Both the position numbers and the translations under genes were made by a program. Shown here piece after piece: positions 1-11,798 of a DNA stretch of 64,000 bases; the stretch's first letter is position 1; every line of letters begins with the position of its first letter. The DNA is from Paralithodes platypus (lineage: Eukaryota > Arthropoda > Malacostraca > Decapoda > Lithodidae), in contig CM064519.1 in NCBI GenBank assembly GCA_032716605.1, positions 30,248,205-30,312,204 of the forward strand. Direction: 5' to 3'. Below the pieces are notes generated by a model. That model was not told the origin of the DNA, made no database searches, and saw only the letters and a program-made list of their open reading frames with translations.

Positions 1-373
1 AAAGTATTTCCGTAGTTGATAAACCGGTAGTGCTGTGAGCAGTATGGCTGCTGATAAGATCCTAAACCTTACGACCCCAGATTAATGGATAATGCTGTCA
101 ATACTGTGGCTGTCAACCCACAAGTATTTGGATCGTCGTTCAGGTATGGTGATTTGCCGGTCGTCCAATATAACATGCAATTTGAATTGTGTAGGCTCCA
201 TTTGTAAGTACCATATTCTAAATTAGGTACTTATTACCGAAACTACCACTAATTATTTCTCAATATTTGAAGACTATTATAGAATAAGGATGTTGCAAAT
301 ATCATATTAAAATGTGTTTCAACCTCTGGAGATACATTTTATGTGCACTATATAAAGTACTGTAAAAACAAAA
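1..373. other. unassigned sequence
   Basis: No coding, RNA or repeat signal was recognised here. It is AT-rich DNA left of the first MITE. Confidence 0.4.
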
Positions 374-381
374 ACTCTCCC

Positions 382-780
382 GGTCAATATTTACGAGTCA
401 CACCACAGCTGGAATCTCATTTCTAAGGGTAGTTTTGAGTTCCTATCATTCTATGCTTCATTGCTATATACTTTGTATCCACCGGAAAATATATTTTTTT
501 CTTGTTTTTGTTTTTTTTATTTAATTATTTACTTTTTTTTTAGCATTAACCTAACCTAAAAACCTAACCTAACCTAACTTAAATGTATTTGGGGGCTATT
601 AGGTTAGGTTAGGTTAGGTTAGGTGTTTTGGTTTGGTTAATGCTAAAAAAAACAACAACACAAGAAACAAAAAAATCCGGTGGATAAAAAGTATATAGCA
701 ATGAAGCATAGAATGATAAGAACCCAAAACTACCATTAAAAATGGGATCCCAGCTGTGGTGTGACTCGTAAATATTGACC
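382..780. mobile_element. MITE E1, foldback hAT-like element with telomere-like core
   Basis: The first 31 bases, starting GGTCAATATTTACGAGTCAC, are the exact reverse complement of the last 31. The imperfect palindrome continues inward from both ends. The element is flanked by a perfect 8-bp duplication ACTCTCCC (374-381 and 781-788), the target size typical of hAT-superfamily transposons. The centre (about 545-625) holds CCTAA repeats on one arm and TTAGG repeats on the other, the arthropod telomere pentamer. There is no coding capacity, so it is non-autonomous. The hAT assignment is inferred from target size only. Confidence 0.85.
545..625. repeat. interstitial TTAGG/CCTAA telomere-like block
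   Basis: Short runs of CCTAA (about 549-580) are followed by runs of TTAGG (about 600-624), facing each other at the loop of the E1 foldback. Their place inside a mobile element argues against a fused chromosome end. Confidence 0.8.
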
Positions 781-845
781 ACTCTCCCTATTGACGGCAG
801 TGCAACTCTTATTAAGCCCATTACTGTTGTTGTTGTTGTTGTTCC

Positions 846-1466
846 CTAAGCTGCCTGGCCGAACAGCCACGAGTCCTTAAGGAAGGCCATGGCCACGGTC
901 GGGCTGTCCCACAGAGCTCTCAAATAGTGTAAATTGTGTTGTTGGCATAAGTGGTTGTGTGAAATGCAGTCTTCTATGATGTGTTTTATGGTATGGGGTG
1001 CTGTGTTACAACCCGGGCAGGTGTCGACGACGGAGTCATCCAGTCTCTTCTGATAGCTCAGAAGAGCTGGATGGTGTCCGCATCTCAGCCTGGCCAGGTG
1101 GACTCTGTCCTCGCGAGGAAGGGAGGATTCAGAAGGATGGATTTCGGGAGGTCGTGCTTGCAGCTGCGTGTTGTCTATGAGTGAGTGGATGGAACGGCGA
1201 GTGATATGAGTATGGATGTGCTTCCGGAAGTTGGTTTGGAGTGGGCAGGGAGGAGAGAATACAGTATTTGTGTGTGATAGCGTGTGCTGGGTGTTGTTTT
1301 GATATTTCTTGGTGTCTGTGGGTGTGTTGCCATGTAGTGTAGTGGGTGGTGTTGATTCGTGGAGGCTGCTGCCAGGAATTGAGTGCCTCTCATGTCTAGA
1401 TGATCTTTGACTTTTAGGACTTTGGTTTCTTGATGTAGGTGATCTGTGGGTGTAGTAGCTGTTCAT
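846..1466 (-). pseudogene. L-A C-terminal region with Cys/His motif
   Basis: This is the last open segment of L-A. Near its end it reads CPGCNTAPHTIKHIIEDC, a C-x2-C-x4-H-x4-H-x4-C pattern usual at the end of Jockey-type polyproteins, preceded by the conserved LARLRCGHHPALLSYQKRL block. It stops just before the (AAC)n tail. A frame change against the upstream RT segment (about 1390-1465) shows decay: the part reading HLDMRGTQFLAAA lies in another frame. RNA-binding or target-choice roles are suggested for such tails in related elements; nothing here tests that. Confidence 0.85.
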
Positions 1467-2000
1467 CCTGTGATGATTTTAAAGGCTTTATTTTGAATAG
1501 TCTGTAAGGTCTTACGATGTGTTTCAGCTAGGTTAGAAGCCCAGGCCGGGCTTGCGTATTCCATAACTGATCTTATGTATTGTTTGTAGACTGTGGTGGT
1601 GGTTTCTTTGTTGTGTCCAAATTTCGTGTGGGCAAGTGATCTGAGGGCGTTAAGTCTGGGTGTCAGTTTCTTTTTTGTGTTTGTGGTGTGCTGTTTGAAT
1701 GTCATTTGGGTGTCATATGTTCTCCTAGGATTTTGGGTGTGTGTGTGTGTGTTAGGGGTGTGTTGTTTATGTTGAGTCCCGGGACGTAATCGTGCCCTCC
1801 TGTCCAGCTTGTGAGGAGGGTTGCAGTGGATTTAGCTGGAGCTAAATTGAGTCTGTTTGTAGTGCACCATTCATGTAATGTGTCGAGATAGTCTTGAAGG
1901 AGTCTTGTTGCTGTGTCTGGGTTTTGGTGTGTGCTTGTGAGTGTTATGTCGTCTGCGTAGGAGGCTATGGTTATTTGGGGTGAATTCGGTGTATTTATAT
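1463..2000 (-). pseudogene. L-A reverse transcriptase, YADD and thumb part
   Basis: The minus strand reads PQITIASYADDITLTSTHQN, carrying the catalytic YADD of RT. It then gives the RLNLAPAKSTATLL block and, after a frameshift near 1704, KLTPRLNALRSLAH and SVMEYASPAWASNLAET, the usual LINE sequence after the palm. The segment begins exactly where MITE E2 interrupts the RT: the codons before the insertion (YIHDI) and after it (NTPNSPQ) would be adjacent. Confidence 0.88.
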
Positions 2001-2356
2001 CGATAATATTCAAGGACACTAGTGCGACGTTATGAGAAACAATTTATTAGGGAAAATAGGCACCAATAGATTCGCCATATTTTTCTCCATATAGTCCGCA
2101 TGGAGGATTTTCGTTATCAACACATTGAAAAATACCCACTTCACAGACAAATACACCAAAAATCTAAGTCAAAGTGGGGGTGTGGGGGTGGCAGCCCCCA
2201 CCTATAATACTAGGATAGGTTAGGTAAGGTTGTTAGGTTAGGCTAATGTCCTTTCAAAGGGGTATAGGCTAGTAAACACTAGGATAGCCTATACCCGGTC
2301 AGAGGTAAGAAGAACAAGAAGAAGAGTCCTGCAGTAGTCTCCTTGAATGCTACCTA
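2001..2356. mobile_element. MITE E2 inside L-A reverse transcriptase
   Basis: This is a 356-bp insertion between adjacent L-A codons. Its ends are inverted repeats: TAATATTCAAGGACACTA near the left end matches TAGCATTCAAGGAGACTA read from the right. TATAT lies on both flanks and may be a short target duplication, but the exact ends are uncertain. The inside holds TAGGTTAGGTAAGG-like sequence (about 2208-2250) nearly identical to the reverse complement of MITE E3. No coding capacity. Confidence 0.75.
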
Positions 2357-3300
2357 TATATCATGTATGTACAGATTGAAGAGTGCGGGCGACAGGACGG
2401 ATCCTTGCGGGACTCCGTTTGGGAAATTTCTAATGCTAGATGACTGACCGGCAAAAGATACGTGTGCACATCTGCCTGCTAAGAAGTTGGCCAGCCATCT
2501 TTTTGTGTTGTTGTGCATGTTTGTGTTGTAGATTTTGTTTGTTAGGTTGTGGCGGGGGATGGCATCGAAGGCTTTACTAATGTCAAGTGTGGCAAGTAAT
2601 GATCTGTGTGGTGATCTAGCTGAGTTGATGCCGTCAAAAGCTCTTTGTGTAAGGTCTGTAAGAAGAGTGTTTGTGGAGTGCAATGGCCTGAAGCCATGTT
2701 GTGTTGGAGAAAGGGGTAAGTCAGGTGTCATCAATTGTAGTACAAGGCACTCTATGACTTTGGAGGGGGTGCAAAGGAGTGTGATAGGGCGGTGTGAGGA
2801 GGGTAGCGTGGGGTCTTTGTTAGGTTTGGGGAATGTGATGATGATACCATGTTTCCAGATGTCTGGTATTGGTATTGTGTTGTGTGAGTAGCTGTAGTTT
2901 GATATGTTAGTGAGTGCTTGTATGCCTTGTGGTCCCAGGTGTCTGAGGTGAATGTTGCTTATGTTGTCTAGGCCACAGGCGGGTGAGAGCTTGAGATTGT
3001 TGATGATATGCTTTGTCTGGTTGTTGGTGAATGGTGTATAGTCAGGGTCTGTGGGGAATTGTCTTTTGCGTCGGATGACACGTCGGTCGTCTTTGTGGGG
3101 TTTTAGGTGACTGACATGAGAGAAGTGATTGATGAGAGTGTTTGCTTGTTGTTTACGTGAAGGAGTAGAGTCTGTTGTTGTGATTGCAGTATGTGATTGT
3201 GTTGTGTTGCTGTTGGAAAGTGTGATGCTGTTTAGTGTTTTGTAGAGTTTTGGGGGGTTTGTTTTGTGATCGAGTGTTTGTAGGAAGTTATTCCAATTTA
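2357..3300 (-). pseudogene. L-A reverse transcriptase, fingers/palm part
   Basis: The minus strand is open over most of this span. It carries PKPNKDPTLPSSHRPITLL, QHGFRPLHSTNTLL, SLLATLDISKAFDAIPRHNL (the first catalytic Asp block) and NGVPQGSVLSPALFNLYIH in the correct order for a LINE RT. It is cut by MITE E2 at one end and MITE E3 at the other. Joined to the YADD segment it would cover the main RT motifs. Confidence 0.88.
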
Positions 3301-3660
3301 AAATTCTAGTTTCACGTACACAGCGACAAAAGGGAGGCGCCGTTGTAAAGGCATAGCTTCCCGACCAACTATGAAGATCAGGGAAATTGCTGGGTAAAAG
3401 ACGTAATATAATGATAATAAACTACATTAACGACATTAGCCTAACCTAACAACCTTACCTAACCTAACCTAGTATTATGTAATAGCTATGGTGCCGCATA
3501 TGGGGAGAAAATATATATTTTTTTTTTACAGTAGGTATAATTCCTTATAATGCATTTCCGCCGCTTTGGACATATATAGGAATTAAGTATGGTACATGAC
3601 AACTCTAAAGTAGCCATAGAAATTTATGAGTATGCTGTGAAAGCGAAACTAGAATTAAAC
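3301..3660. mobile_element. MITE E3, 8-bp target duplication, inside L-A
   Basis: This is a 360-bp insertion flanked by a perfect 8-bp duplication CCAATTTA (3293-3300 and 3661-3668). The ends are inverted repeats: AATTCTAGTTTC, then CACAGC from the left; AATTCTAGTTTC, then CACAGC from the right on the other strand. The core at about 3436-3475 is CCTAACC-rich and matches E2 in opposite orientation. The 8-bp target suggests a hAT-type transposase. No coding capacity. Confidence 0.85.
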
Positions 3661-3668
3661 CCAATTTA

Positions 3669-4690
3669 GTGTTTATTGTTCTTGTATTTTGTTGTTAATC
3701 TGGATGTTGAGTGCTTGAATTTGTTGGTTGATGTCTTGTGTGTGGGGTGCTGGGGAGTGTTTCAGTGTGTCGCGTTGTATGATGAGGTTTTGAATTTCTG
3801 GTGAGAAGTTGGGGTTGTGTTTTTTTGTTACCTCTTGGAATGTGTTTCTTGTCGGCGTTTTGGATAGTCGTGTTGAATGTGTGTACAGCATTATTGATGT
3901 TAGTGATGGGTGTACTGTTTAAGGTTTCAAAGTGTTGTTCTGTCTCATTTGTGAAAGCTTCCCAGTTAGCTCTTTTATAGTAAGTGTAAGTGTGTCTGCG
4001 GCTAGCTGGGGTGAGTCTTGTTTTGGTGGTGATAATGATCGGGAGGTGGTCTGAGCCTAAGGTTCTGACCACCCTCCAGGATGTTGTGGGGGCGAGTTCG
4101 GGGGAGCAAAAGGTGATATCAGGAGATGATGGGGTGTAGAGGGCTTGGTGGGGAGTATGGGTATGCTGATGAATGTTATTGAGGATATATAGGTTGTCTG
4201 TTTGGTGTTGTAGGAACAGTCTGTGTCGGGGTTGTCGACAAACCAGGCCAACGTCTTTGCATTGAAATCACCACCCAGGATGATGTGTGGGGTGTTTGTG
4301 ATGTGTTGTATTTGTGGTCTGTAATAATTTGGTACTGTAGGGGATGTTTGGGGAGGGATGTATGTGTTTATGATGGTAAAATGTTGAAGCTGTTGCCAGT
4401 GCGTATTTTAATTGATTGTATTTCTGTTGTGTTATCGGTTGGGGGAGGAGGGATTTGGTATGTGCACTGGTGTCTATATATGTTATATCTTTGTGTACCA
4501 GGGTGATGAGTCCACCGCCAATGCCGACGGCCCGGTCTTGTCTGTCGTATGGTGGTGAAATTGTGAAATGTAGGTGTTTTTTGTGTTGTACGGAGTTTTG
4601 TTTCTTGTAAGATGGCAATGTGTATGTTGTGTTGTTTGATGAAGTGTGTGAGTTCGTGTTTCTTTGTGTTGATGCCATCTATGTATAGTT
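3669..4690 (-). pseudogene. L-A apurinic-type endonuclease (frameshifted)
   Basis: Reading leftward on the minus strand: RAVGIGGGLITLVHKDITYI, then HIILGGDFNAKTLAWFVDN (catalytic-site GDFNA), then RTLGSDHLPIII (the SDHLP motif), then YKRANWEAFTNET of the linker. These are the standard motifs of the LINE endonuclease that nicks the target. They fall in different frames, with shifts near 4440, 4180 and 3835, so the domain is inactivated. Confidence 0.85.
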
Positions 4691-4825
4691 GAAGGATGCT
4701 AATGTTGTGTGTGCGGTGTATGTTGGGTGCTGCTGCACGAGGATGGGATGGGGGTGGGGGTGGGGATTGGGGTGCAGGAGATGAGGGTAGGAATGGATTA
4801 GGTTGGGGTGTGGATGGGCTGGGTG

Positions 4826-4990
4826 GGTTGGGGAGGAGAGGTGGACGGGTTTTAGGAGTGGGAGTGGATGTTATGGGCAGGTTATGTGGGTTGGGGAGGA
4901 GAGGTGGACGGGTTTTAGGAGGGAGAGGGAGTGGATGGTATGGTAAGGTTATGGGGGTTGGGGAGGAGAGGTGGACGGGCTTTAGGGGAG
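4826..4990. repeat. three-copy ~63-68 bp tandem repeat in the 5' part of L-A
   Basis: The block GTTGGGGAGGAGAGGTGGAC starts three near-identical units at about 4828, 4890 and 4957. On the minus strand it would encode a proline-rich stretch upstream of the endonuclease. An expandable linker in the L-A protein is one reading. Confidence 0.75.
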
Positions 4991-5115
4991 GGATTTGACT
5001 GGGAGAGGGAGGGGCATGAGGAACATGTCCAGGTGTTTGTGTAGTATTTCATGGAGGCAAGTGTTGTGCAGGTGAAATGGGTCCAGCTCCCGCATGAGTT
5101 GCAGAGAACTGAACC

Positions 5116-5718
5116 CTTAGTTTGGCGGCTCGAAGTAATGGGTTTTGAGCAAGTTGGACATGTGTATTTGTAGATGGGACTTTTGGATTAAAGGCACTAT
5201 GGTCTCGAGGTTTGTCAAAGCACTATCGTCAGAGTCAAGGAGGGGCACAATGAACCGTTCCTTGCTAAGTCTCTCGATACTTCCGAAAAGCTAAACTTGC
5301 TTTCCACAATAAGGGTCTCGTCGATTTCAACTTTGACTCCCTCACCACCAATAGGCAATTGATAAATATTCTGTTACCTCAGTACAAAAGGACCTCCAAT
5401 CCACATTGATAGGAAGATAAATGCCCAAGCTTCTAATGTTTCTATGATGACAACAGCTGTTATCTAACCAGTCATTGATAAAACACCAAACCTGGCTTGT
5501 TTCAAGGTGTGAGCCTGATAGAAATTAACCTGTGTAGTGGGAGACGGTATAGCACCAGGTATACTATACAGGGCTTTATTTATTTATGTATTTTTTGTTC
5601 AATACATGAGGACCGGTACAACACCACCGATGCTTTGGTACCGTTATAAAAAGACTACAGCAGCCTTATATACCATGTTTTTTTTTTCTTCCAAAGATTA
5701 CAGTGTTGTATTGTTTAT
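5116..5718. other. unassigned, with a weak coding-like remnant
   Basis: Plus-strand 5226-5407 gives IVRVKEGHNEPFLAKSLDT and, after one frame change, FHNKGLVDFNFDSLTTNRQL. This looks like a decayed protein fragment, perhaps from a retroelement ORF1, but no family was recognised. The rest shows nothing definite. Confidence 0.3.
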
Positions 5719-5749
5719 ACACAAACACACACACACACACACACACACT
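5719..5749. repeat. (CA)n microsatellite
   Basis: About 15 CA units, nearly perfect. Confidence 0.95.
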
Positions 5750-5774
5750 CGGATACCTTAAAACTGTTCATTCA

Positions 5775-5859
5775 CACAGATCCTTCCTAAGCTGTATATA
5801 ATCGTCTTATTATAGCCAGGATCAACTGTCAAAATGCATCGAAACCGTCAGAGGGTTAA
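5775..5859. mobile_element. partial TTAA-type MITE (family T1), right half
   Basis: GATCCTTCCTAAGCTG, then ATAATCGTCT, then CGTCAGAGGGTTAA match the right half of the complete copies at 11,799 and 59,879. The left half is missing. Confidence 0.65.
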
Positions 5860-6052
5860 TTAATGGAAGTAAACACGATGCAGTTACTTATGAAATTGAT
5901 AACGGTGTGTATGTGTAAGAAATTACTTAAAATATAATATCGAGAGTTATAACTGGTGTACAGGTGTGATATACGTTATTTAACTGAATAAGTAGTCAAC
6001 GTGTGAATACACACTGATAAATATGAACGCACAGTTTTAAGGTATGACAGAA

Positions 6053-6086
<34 letters not shown>

Positions 6087-6091
6087 CGCGC
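6053..6091. repeat. (TG)n(CG)n microsatellite
   Basis: Alternating TG then CG dinucleotides; an alternating purine-pyrimidine tract of this kind favours Z-DNA. Confidence 0.95.
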
Positions 6092-6193
6092 ATATGCACA
6101 AGACTGTGTATTAGTTGAGGGCGTAAACCTATTTGATTCGAGGGTGGTCTTATTTTTTACGTGAACATACCTCTTAGAAGAGTGATTGTCAAA

Positions 6194-6196
<3 letters not shown>

Positions 6197-6234
<38 letters not shown>

Positions 6235-6256
6235 AATAATAATAATAATAATAATA
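6197..6256. repeat. (GT)n followed by (AAT)n
   Basis: About 17 GT units directly followed by about 8 AAT units. Confidence 0.95.
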
Positions 6257-6749
6257 AACGGTTTATTAAAGAATGGCAGCCTCATGAGCTGAAAATACAC
6301 ATTTTACAATTTAGTGGATGAACATGAGATGTACAGATATGAGGATGGTAAGCTCAGTTTACAAACAAAATAAATAAATACAATAATGATGCATGTGCAG
6401 AATACAAATTATCATAAAATAACCATGAGAGTAAGTGATATACAGTACATAGAAAAAAAAACAAAATATATATACACATTTATTTACTTACTCATATACA
6501 GAACATACGTATATACACGTACGTGCGCCCATACATATACATACATATATAGGAACATAAGAACATGCAGTAAGTGTGCACATGTCCGTATACACAAACG
6601 CTCACGTATGCACACAAACATACATACATACATACTGTTTTGGTATGGTCAGGGTAAAGAGTTGAAGGGTAAAGAGGGTGCAGCAATTAAGTCCGTATAT
6701 GGTCCGTATGGTCAGGTACAGCCTACTACAATGGGAGGTTAATCCTCGG

Positions 6750-6899
<150 letters not shown>

Positions 6900-9155
6900 G
6901 GAAAGGTGACAGACAGTATAATATGATCTTCATGCTGTAAAGTCAGATAGCTTGGTGCAAAATCATTGTTCTGGTTCTATAAAATATGTATAGTATACCA
7001 ATTGCTGATATAGCCTTGGCCTCATTGAAAGGATACTTTGTGCTGTGTTCGTGGCACTACAGAATTTGCAAACGGAGGTTTCCTCCTGTCTGGGGGTGGG
7101 GTGTCAGTGGGGGGCCTAGCTGGTAGTTTGGTTAGTTAGTTGAAATAGGACTTCAGAGGCTATCAACCCTTCTGGATTATTAAGCCAGCACACTGGAAGT
7201 CAAGAATAGCATCAGGAATGGAGATTCTTTTCGGGAACTCCAGTTGCTTATGTAGTTTGGTGTCTCCAAGCAAGGGAAAGGGTAGGAAGGGGTGATGGAC
7301 GGGACAGACGTCCCTGCTGCCTAGGGTAGGAGTAGTAAGGGGGAACGGGCAGGCACCACCCCGTTACTACCAGAGACAGTATAAGGGAGATAGAAAACGT
7401 CCTATGCCTTCCATTAAAAGACTATGATAACATGGATAACGGTGTCTGGCATCGATTTGAGGCAGCAACCAACGCCATCTAGTGTATGGATGCGGTACTA
7501 GTATTGCTGAACAAAATCTAGGGGTTTTGTCTTCATACTTCACACAGCTACTGTATTGAATATTCATCGTTTTGGCTAAGCAACCCCAACACACACACTT
7601 TACTCATTTCAGAGTAATTTGAATATGGCATTTACAAAGACATTTTATATTCATAAATGACTGTAAGATGAGTAAATACATTAAAATAATTTATAAATGT
7701 TTATTCGCTATCAGGATGTTCATAATTAACTGCGAAAATGTAATTATCGGACATACAAAGTATGTCTTGTACTGACCAATGAAATAACAATATTCATATA
7801 AAGCGACCCGCAACATTATCATTGACATTCCATTGGGTTGAGTAGGTTTACATCAGAGAATTGTGATAATGTTATAATGTATGCACCTAATCAAATTAAC
7901 CCATATTATAGCCTATCAATAGTATGGATAAGTAATAACTAAAGCTTGGGTGATTATCTTTAAACTTGACATTATAGTAATTGATTATATAGTCATTAAA
8001 CATTCAACGAGAAGATAATTATAATTAATTTCCTCCCATGAAACAATTCGAATGAACCACAGCGATTACTTTATAATTGTCGTATAATGTCTTTATTGGG
8101 AATAAATAATCACGAAGCTTATACCCTAGAGTCCTAGACAGCTGTGAGCACACAGCTATATTTAAATATTACATCACAACCCGCAACATACTGAATTATT
8201 CTATATATTGCGTTTAACACGTCAATAAAAGTAGTGTTATGCTGGAGCCCTATTATAACATGGTTAGGGATAATAACACATAATACATAATTATTTTTTG
8301 GATTTAGATTAGTTTATGGAAAAAGATGTAGCCTATCAACATTCGTCAGTTGAACACTGAACACTGTCGCACACATCCACAAGTTAAACGGATCTGTGGA
8401 TACAAAAAGAGGGTAGGCTATTAGGTAAACGTGGATAATCTTAATACAAAGCAGCGAGATAACAGAACAATGACTGAGAACTGTCAGATAATATAAGTCA
8501 CCCTGTCTGAGTATTTTACGATTAGCCTGATGTTTTCATTGCCTGCCTTCAGCAAAATACTATCTACCGTTCACTTGCTTTAGGGAAACTATAATTATTG
8601 GGTCGTTTCTTTCATCATATATAGTCTACATCTAAGAGAGGGCCTTGGTTTACGATAAGCCATAAGGACCAGCGTTAATCCCTCTTTCAGGCGAGATAAA
8701 GGAACAAATAACTGACCACCAACATCAGCCTTACCTCCGTGAGTCCGTCTGCTGAAATTAATGGTTATTTGTCAGTATAATTGTTTTCGTCATTTAACAT
8801 AATTATCAATATTATAACGATAGTTATTTTAATTGCAAATCCAAACTGATGTGTGTGCATTTCAAGCTCAAAAGTTATGCATAGCCGAATTATATAGCTA
8901 AGCAGATGACATGCAGACGATGCAGATCGACACTAACGCCATCAAATGTGTGGACCCGGCACCAACGACAACAATAACGAAAGTGCGAAAATAAGGCATC
9001 TGAAAATGCCACTTAGCTACTCTTGATATCACTCTTCTCGCTCAGTTACCTCTCATGGTGTTTTATCCTCGTTGGTAGTAGGCTACTTCTGTAGAGCCTC
9101 CCAGTCGGCGGCGCCAAACTGCCACAAGCGCCGCCAGTTGGGAGTATCAGATGGC
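6900..9155. other. unassigned AT-rich DNA
   Basis: No gene recognised. Short similar pieces, AACGCCATCTAGTGTATGGA near 7471 and AACGCCATCAAATGTGTGGA near 8936, suggest an old dispersed repeat of unknown type. Confidence 0.4.
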
Positions 9156-9800
9156 CGTACTGGATAGATAGGACAAGTGACAAATATAAGGTTGTAATTA
9201 GAGGATCCCAATGAAGAGAGAAGGTTTACAATATAAGCCAAAGGATTAAGGATTAGATGTTAGAATAAATCAAGGATGTTGGGTAAATCTCCTAGGCAGT
9301 CAAGGATATGGGTAGAGTGCTGGACTAATTGTTCTTGGCCATATAGGATAGAAAAGATGTAGGCTTGTTCACCAGGTTGGTCAGTGTCAATAAGAAGAGC
9401 CATTGGTGGTGGTGAACATTTAAATCAAACAAGATGGAGATGGATAGGATGTGTTCCACTTTAGAAGGTAGATAGTCAACAAATCTGTGATAGTAGAATT
9501 AGGGGAGAGGTAAACAACTCAGAAATATTTAATTTCAGTGACAATTAAGAAAGCTTCAAGTCAGAGAGTTGAACATTTAAAAAAATCAAGGTTGGGATAA
9601 CAGGAGAAAGCAAGATTGCTGCGCACGTATGCACAACATCTACCTTTGGCTTAAAACTGAGGATAGAAGATAGTAGGAGGATACAGAGAAGGGTTTTCTG
9701 TCAGTAGTCCCAGATAACTAGGTTTCGTTGAGAAAGAGAAGATCAGGGTTGGTAAAGGCGAGGTGGGGTTCTGCAGTGTGGAAGTTTGAGGAAAGGTCAC
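9156..9800 (-). mobile_element. L-B LINE endonuclease fragment, heavily decayed
   Basis: On the minus strand, aligned by eye to the L-B copy at 36.8-37.6 kb: AACCCTGATCTTCTCTTTCT (NPDLLFL), then a PFSVSSYYL-like stretch, then VHHHQWL- and TDQPGEQAYIFSIL-like sequence, then HILDCLGDLPNILDLF. It has many stops and frame changes, and only the endonuclease part survives. Confidence 0.7.
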
Positions 9801-10329
9801 GTGTATGTGAGTGTGTGTTTTATAGCTAGTCTCCTACCCCGGAAACACGCTCTATGCACAATTTTCCATGATTTTAATTTCTTAAATTAATCCTAGGCGT
9901 TTATACCGTCGGCGACTTTGTGACTTTTATTCAACTCAAACGAGTTCAACCGGACGAGTTCGTTTAGGGTGAGGTAGAATTCGAGAATTATTATTTTTCC
10001 ATATAGGCCTATATATATTTTCATATGTATTTAATATGCTCATCGGAACAAGTAAATGCCAAAACAAATAATACATTACCTAAACACATAGATAATACAT
10101 AAATATTAATTTTGGGATTTTACCTCCAAATGATGGAGCTTAGCGGCATATAATTTTCTCCCAGTGAGTTTTATTGTTTTTTGTTTACCCTACTTTGTTT
10201 TTGTATTGTGAATAATTAAAGGCATATATTAGTAATTACTTTAATTATAGTAATTTACCTTCACGACTCATCGCGTGACATTGCAACATTTCCTGATACT
10301 TGTATTGCAGGCATAACTCACATACTATA

Positions 10330-10332
<3 letters not shown>

Positions 10333-10418
<86 letters not shown>
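10333..10418. repeat. (AT)n(GT)n microsatellite
   Basis: About 37 AT units followed by a short GT run. Confidence 0.97.
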
Positions 10419-10639
10419 TTTCCATGCATTCAAGTATGGGTGAGCAATTCAATTGAAGTTCGTGCTCAAATGTAGCCGTTGTTACAGTAACTCTGAATTG
10501 TGTCGAAAATCCTGCTGCAACTTTAATGTGAACCTCCATGCTGGCTTAAGTGCGTAGATAGTACACACTCATAACGGCGTATACTGCACTTAGTTTTATT
10601 AATTCGGTCTATCCACACACACACGCACACAAATGATTA

Positions 10640-10662
10640 TATATATATATATATATATATAT
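10640..10662. repeat. (AT)n microsatellite
   Basis: About 12 AT units, with a nearby CACACACAC run at 10,616-10,629. Confidence 0.95.
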
Positions 10663-11794
10663 TGTATTATATTTGTAGGAATCAAATAGCATAATTTCCC
10701 TTAAGTTTTTAGAGTTGTTCAAAGGTGTTTGATAAAGTTAGTATTTATGTTCAACGACCTGGATCTATCTGTCCATCTATCTATCTATATGTCATTACTT
10801 CTGGGGCTGAATCCTTGTGTTACTGCAAGTACTAAATTATATATGACTATTTATCTAAATCCCAATGGTTGAGAGTTATGGCACCGGAAGGTGACCTTCG
10901 AGTTCTAGGGATATTTTGTCCCAGCCTGTTTGAAGTTGGCAACTCCCGAATCTCACAACAACAATGGCGGGGGTTGGAGGAGGCTTCCCTGTGAACCTCT
11001 TCATGATGACAACAATGTCATGATGATCTGGCCTTTACATCAGCCTTTACTTATGTCTATTGAAATCTGTCATGTTTACAGGGTCTCTGGATAACGTTGA
11101 ATTGATTATTAATAGCGTTTTTAGTACAAGGTAGAGATTACGAATTAATAGGGACCCTCCCATTTTCTTTTGCGATCGAGCTGCCGTCTCTCGAACGCGC
11201 GGACCACTATTTACAGATTTGTGACGTTACGCTTTGGCCTTGTATCTATCTTTACGCTATGGTCCATGCTATGCTCAGATAAAGTGTGAACTCCCGTCCT
11301 GACTTTCCGTGGTTCGAGTTCTGGCTGCGAGTTAGAATATTTAGTAGCTCACATGTATGTGCATATTCCTGTAATAACAACAATTGTTGTCTCAATACAA
11401 TCATATTTTGCATACAAATATTAGTGTTATTTTCATTATGAAAAGCTGGACTTGCCTCCGTAAATAACAAAAGGCAAATGACTTGCAGTATCCTATCTGA
11501 AAAAAATTCCCGGTGAAGTCAAGGGATGAGTGGAGCGCTCAGCCAACACTTGGCCTACAAATGGCCCTGCTTAGCCCTAAATTATTCCAGGAGCTTCCCC
11601 GGGGACCTTTTCGCGAATTTCCATTTCTAGCATGGCGTCGCATTTTATTGGCTAGATTTTTTGTTCTCTGTGTGGTGTGAATGTGAAACGCCTCGTGTAG
11701 GTTTGGAAGTTAGGGGGTTTAGTGTATGAGTTTGAAGTAGGAAAGAGAGAGGTTACTGTGTGAGGCAAGGTCAATGAGGTGGTATATAATAATA
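10663..11794. other. unassigned sequence
   Basis: No recognisable gene or repeat family seen. Short open frames here have no motif. Confidence 0.4.
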
Positions 11795-11798
11795 TTAA

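Larger units (their letters stand above)
823..5115 (-). mobile_element. L-A: Jockey-type non-LTR retrotransposon (LINE), interrupted by two MITEs
   Basis: On the minus strand the order is a decayed N-terminal region (about 5115-4990), a proline-rich tandem segment, an apurinic-type endonuclease (about 4680-3850), an RT (about 3290-1700) and a Cys/His C-terminus, ending in an (AAC)n tail at 823-842. The motifs GGDFNAK, GSDHLPI, NGVPQGSVLSPALFNLY and YADD are readable. The C-terminal layout (LARLRCGHHPALLSYQKRL, then CPGC...H...H...C, then LW..P..A..FL) matches the Jockey clade. MITE E2 (2001-2356) and MITE E3 (3301-3660) split it, and several frameshifts break the frame, so this copy is dead. 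No 5' end or target duplication could be fixed. Confidence 0.9.

Noticed and set aside
545..625. A chromosome-fusion telomere remnant
   Set aside because: The repeats lie at the centre of a foldback element with an 8-bp target duplication, so transposition explains them better.
8691..8738. Possible 48-nt exon (acceptor CCCTCTTTCAG, donor CC/GTGAGT)
   Set aside because: Donor is weak before GT and only one frame is open; not distinguishable from chance in this much DNA.
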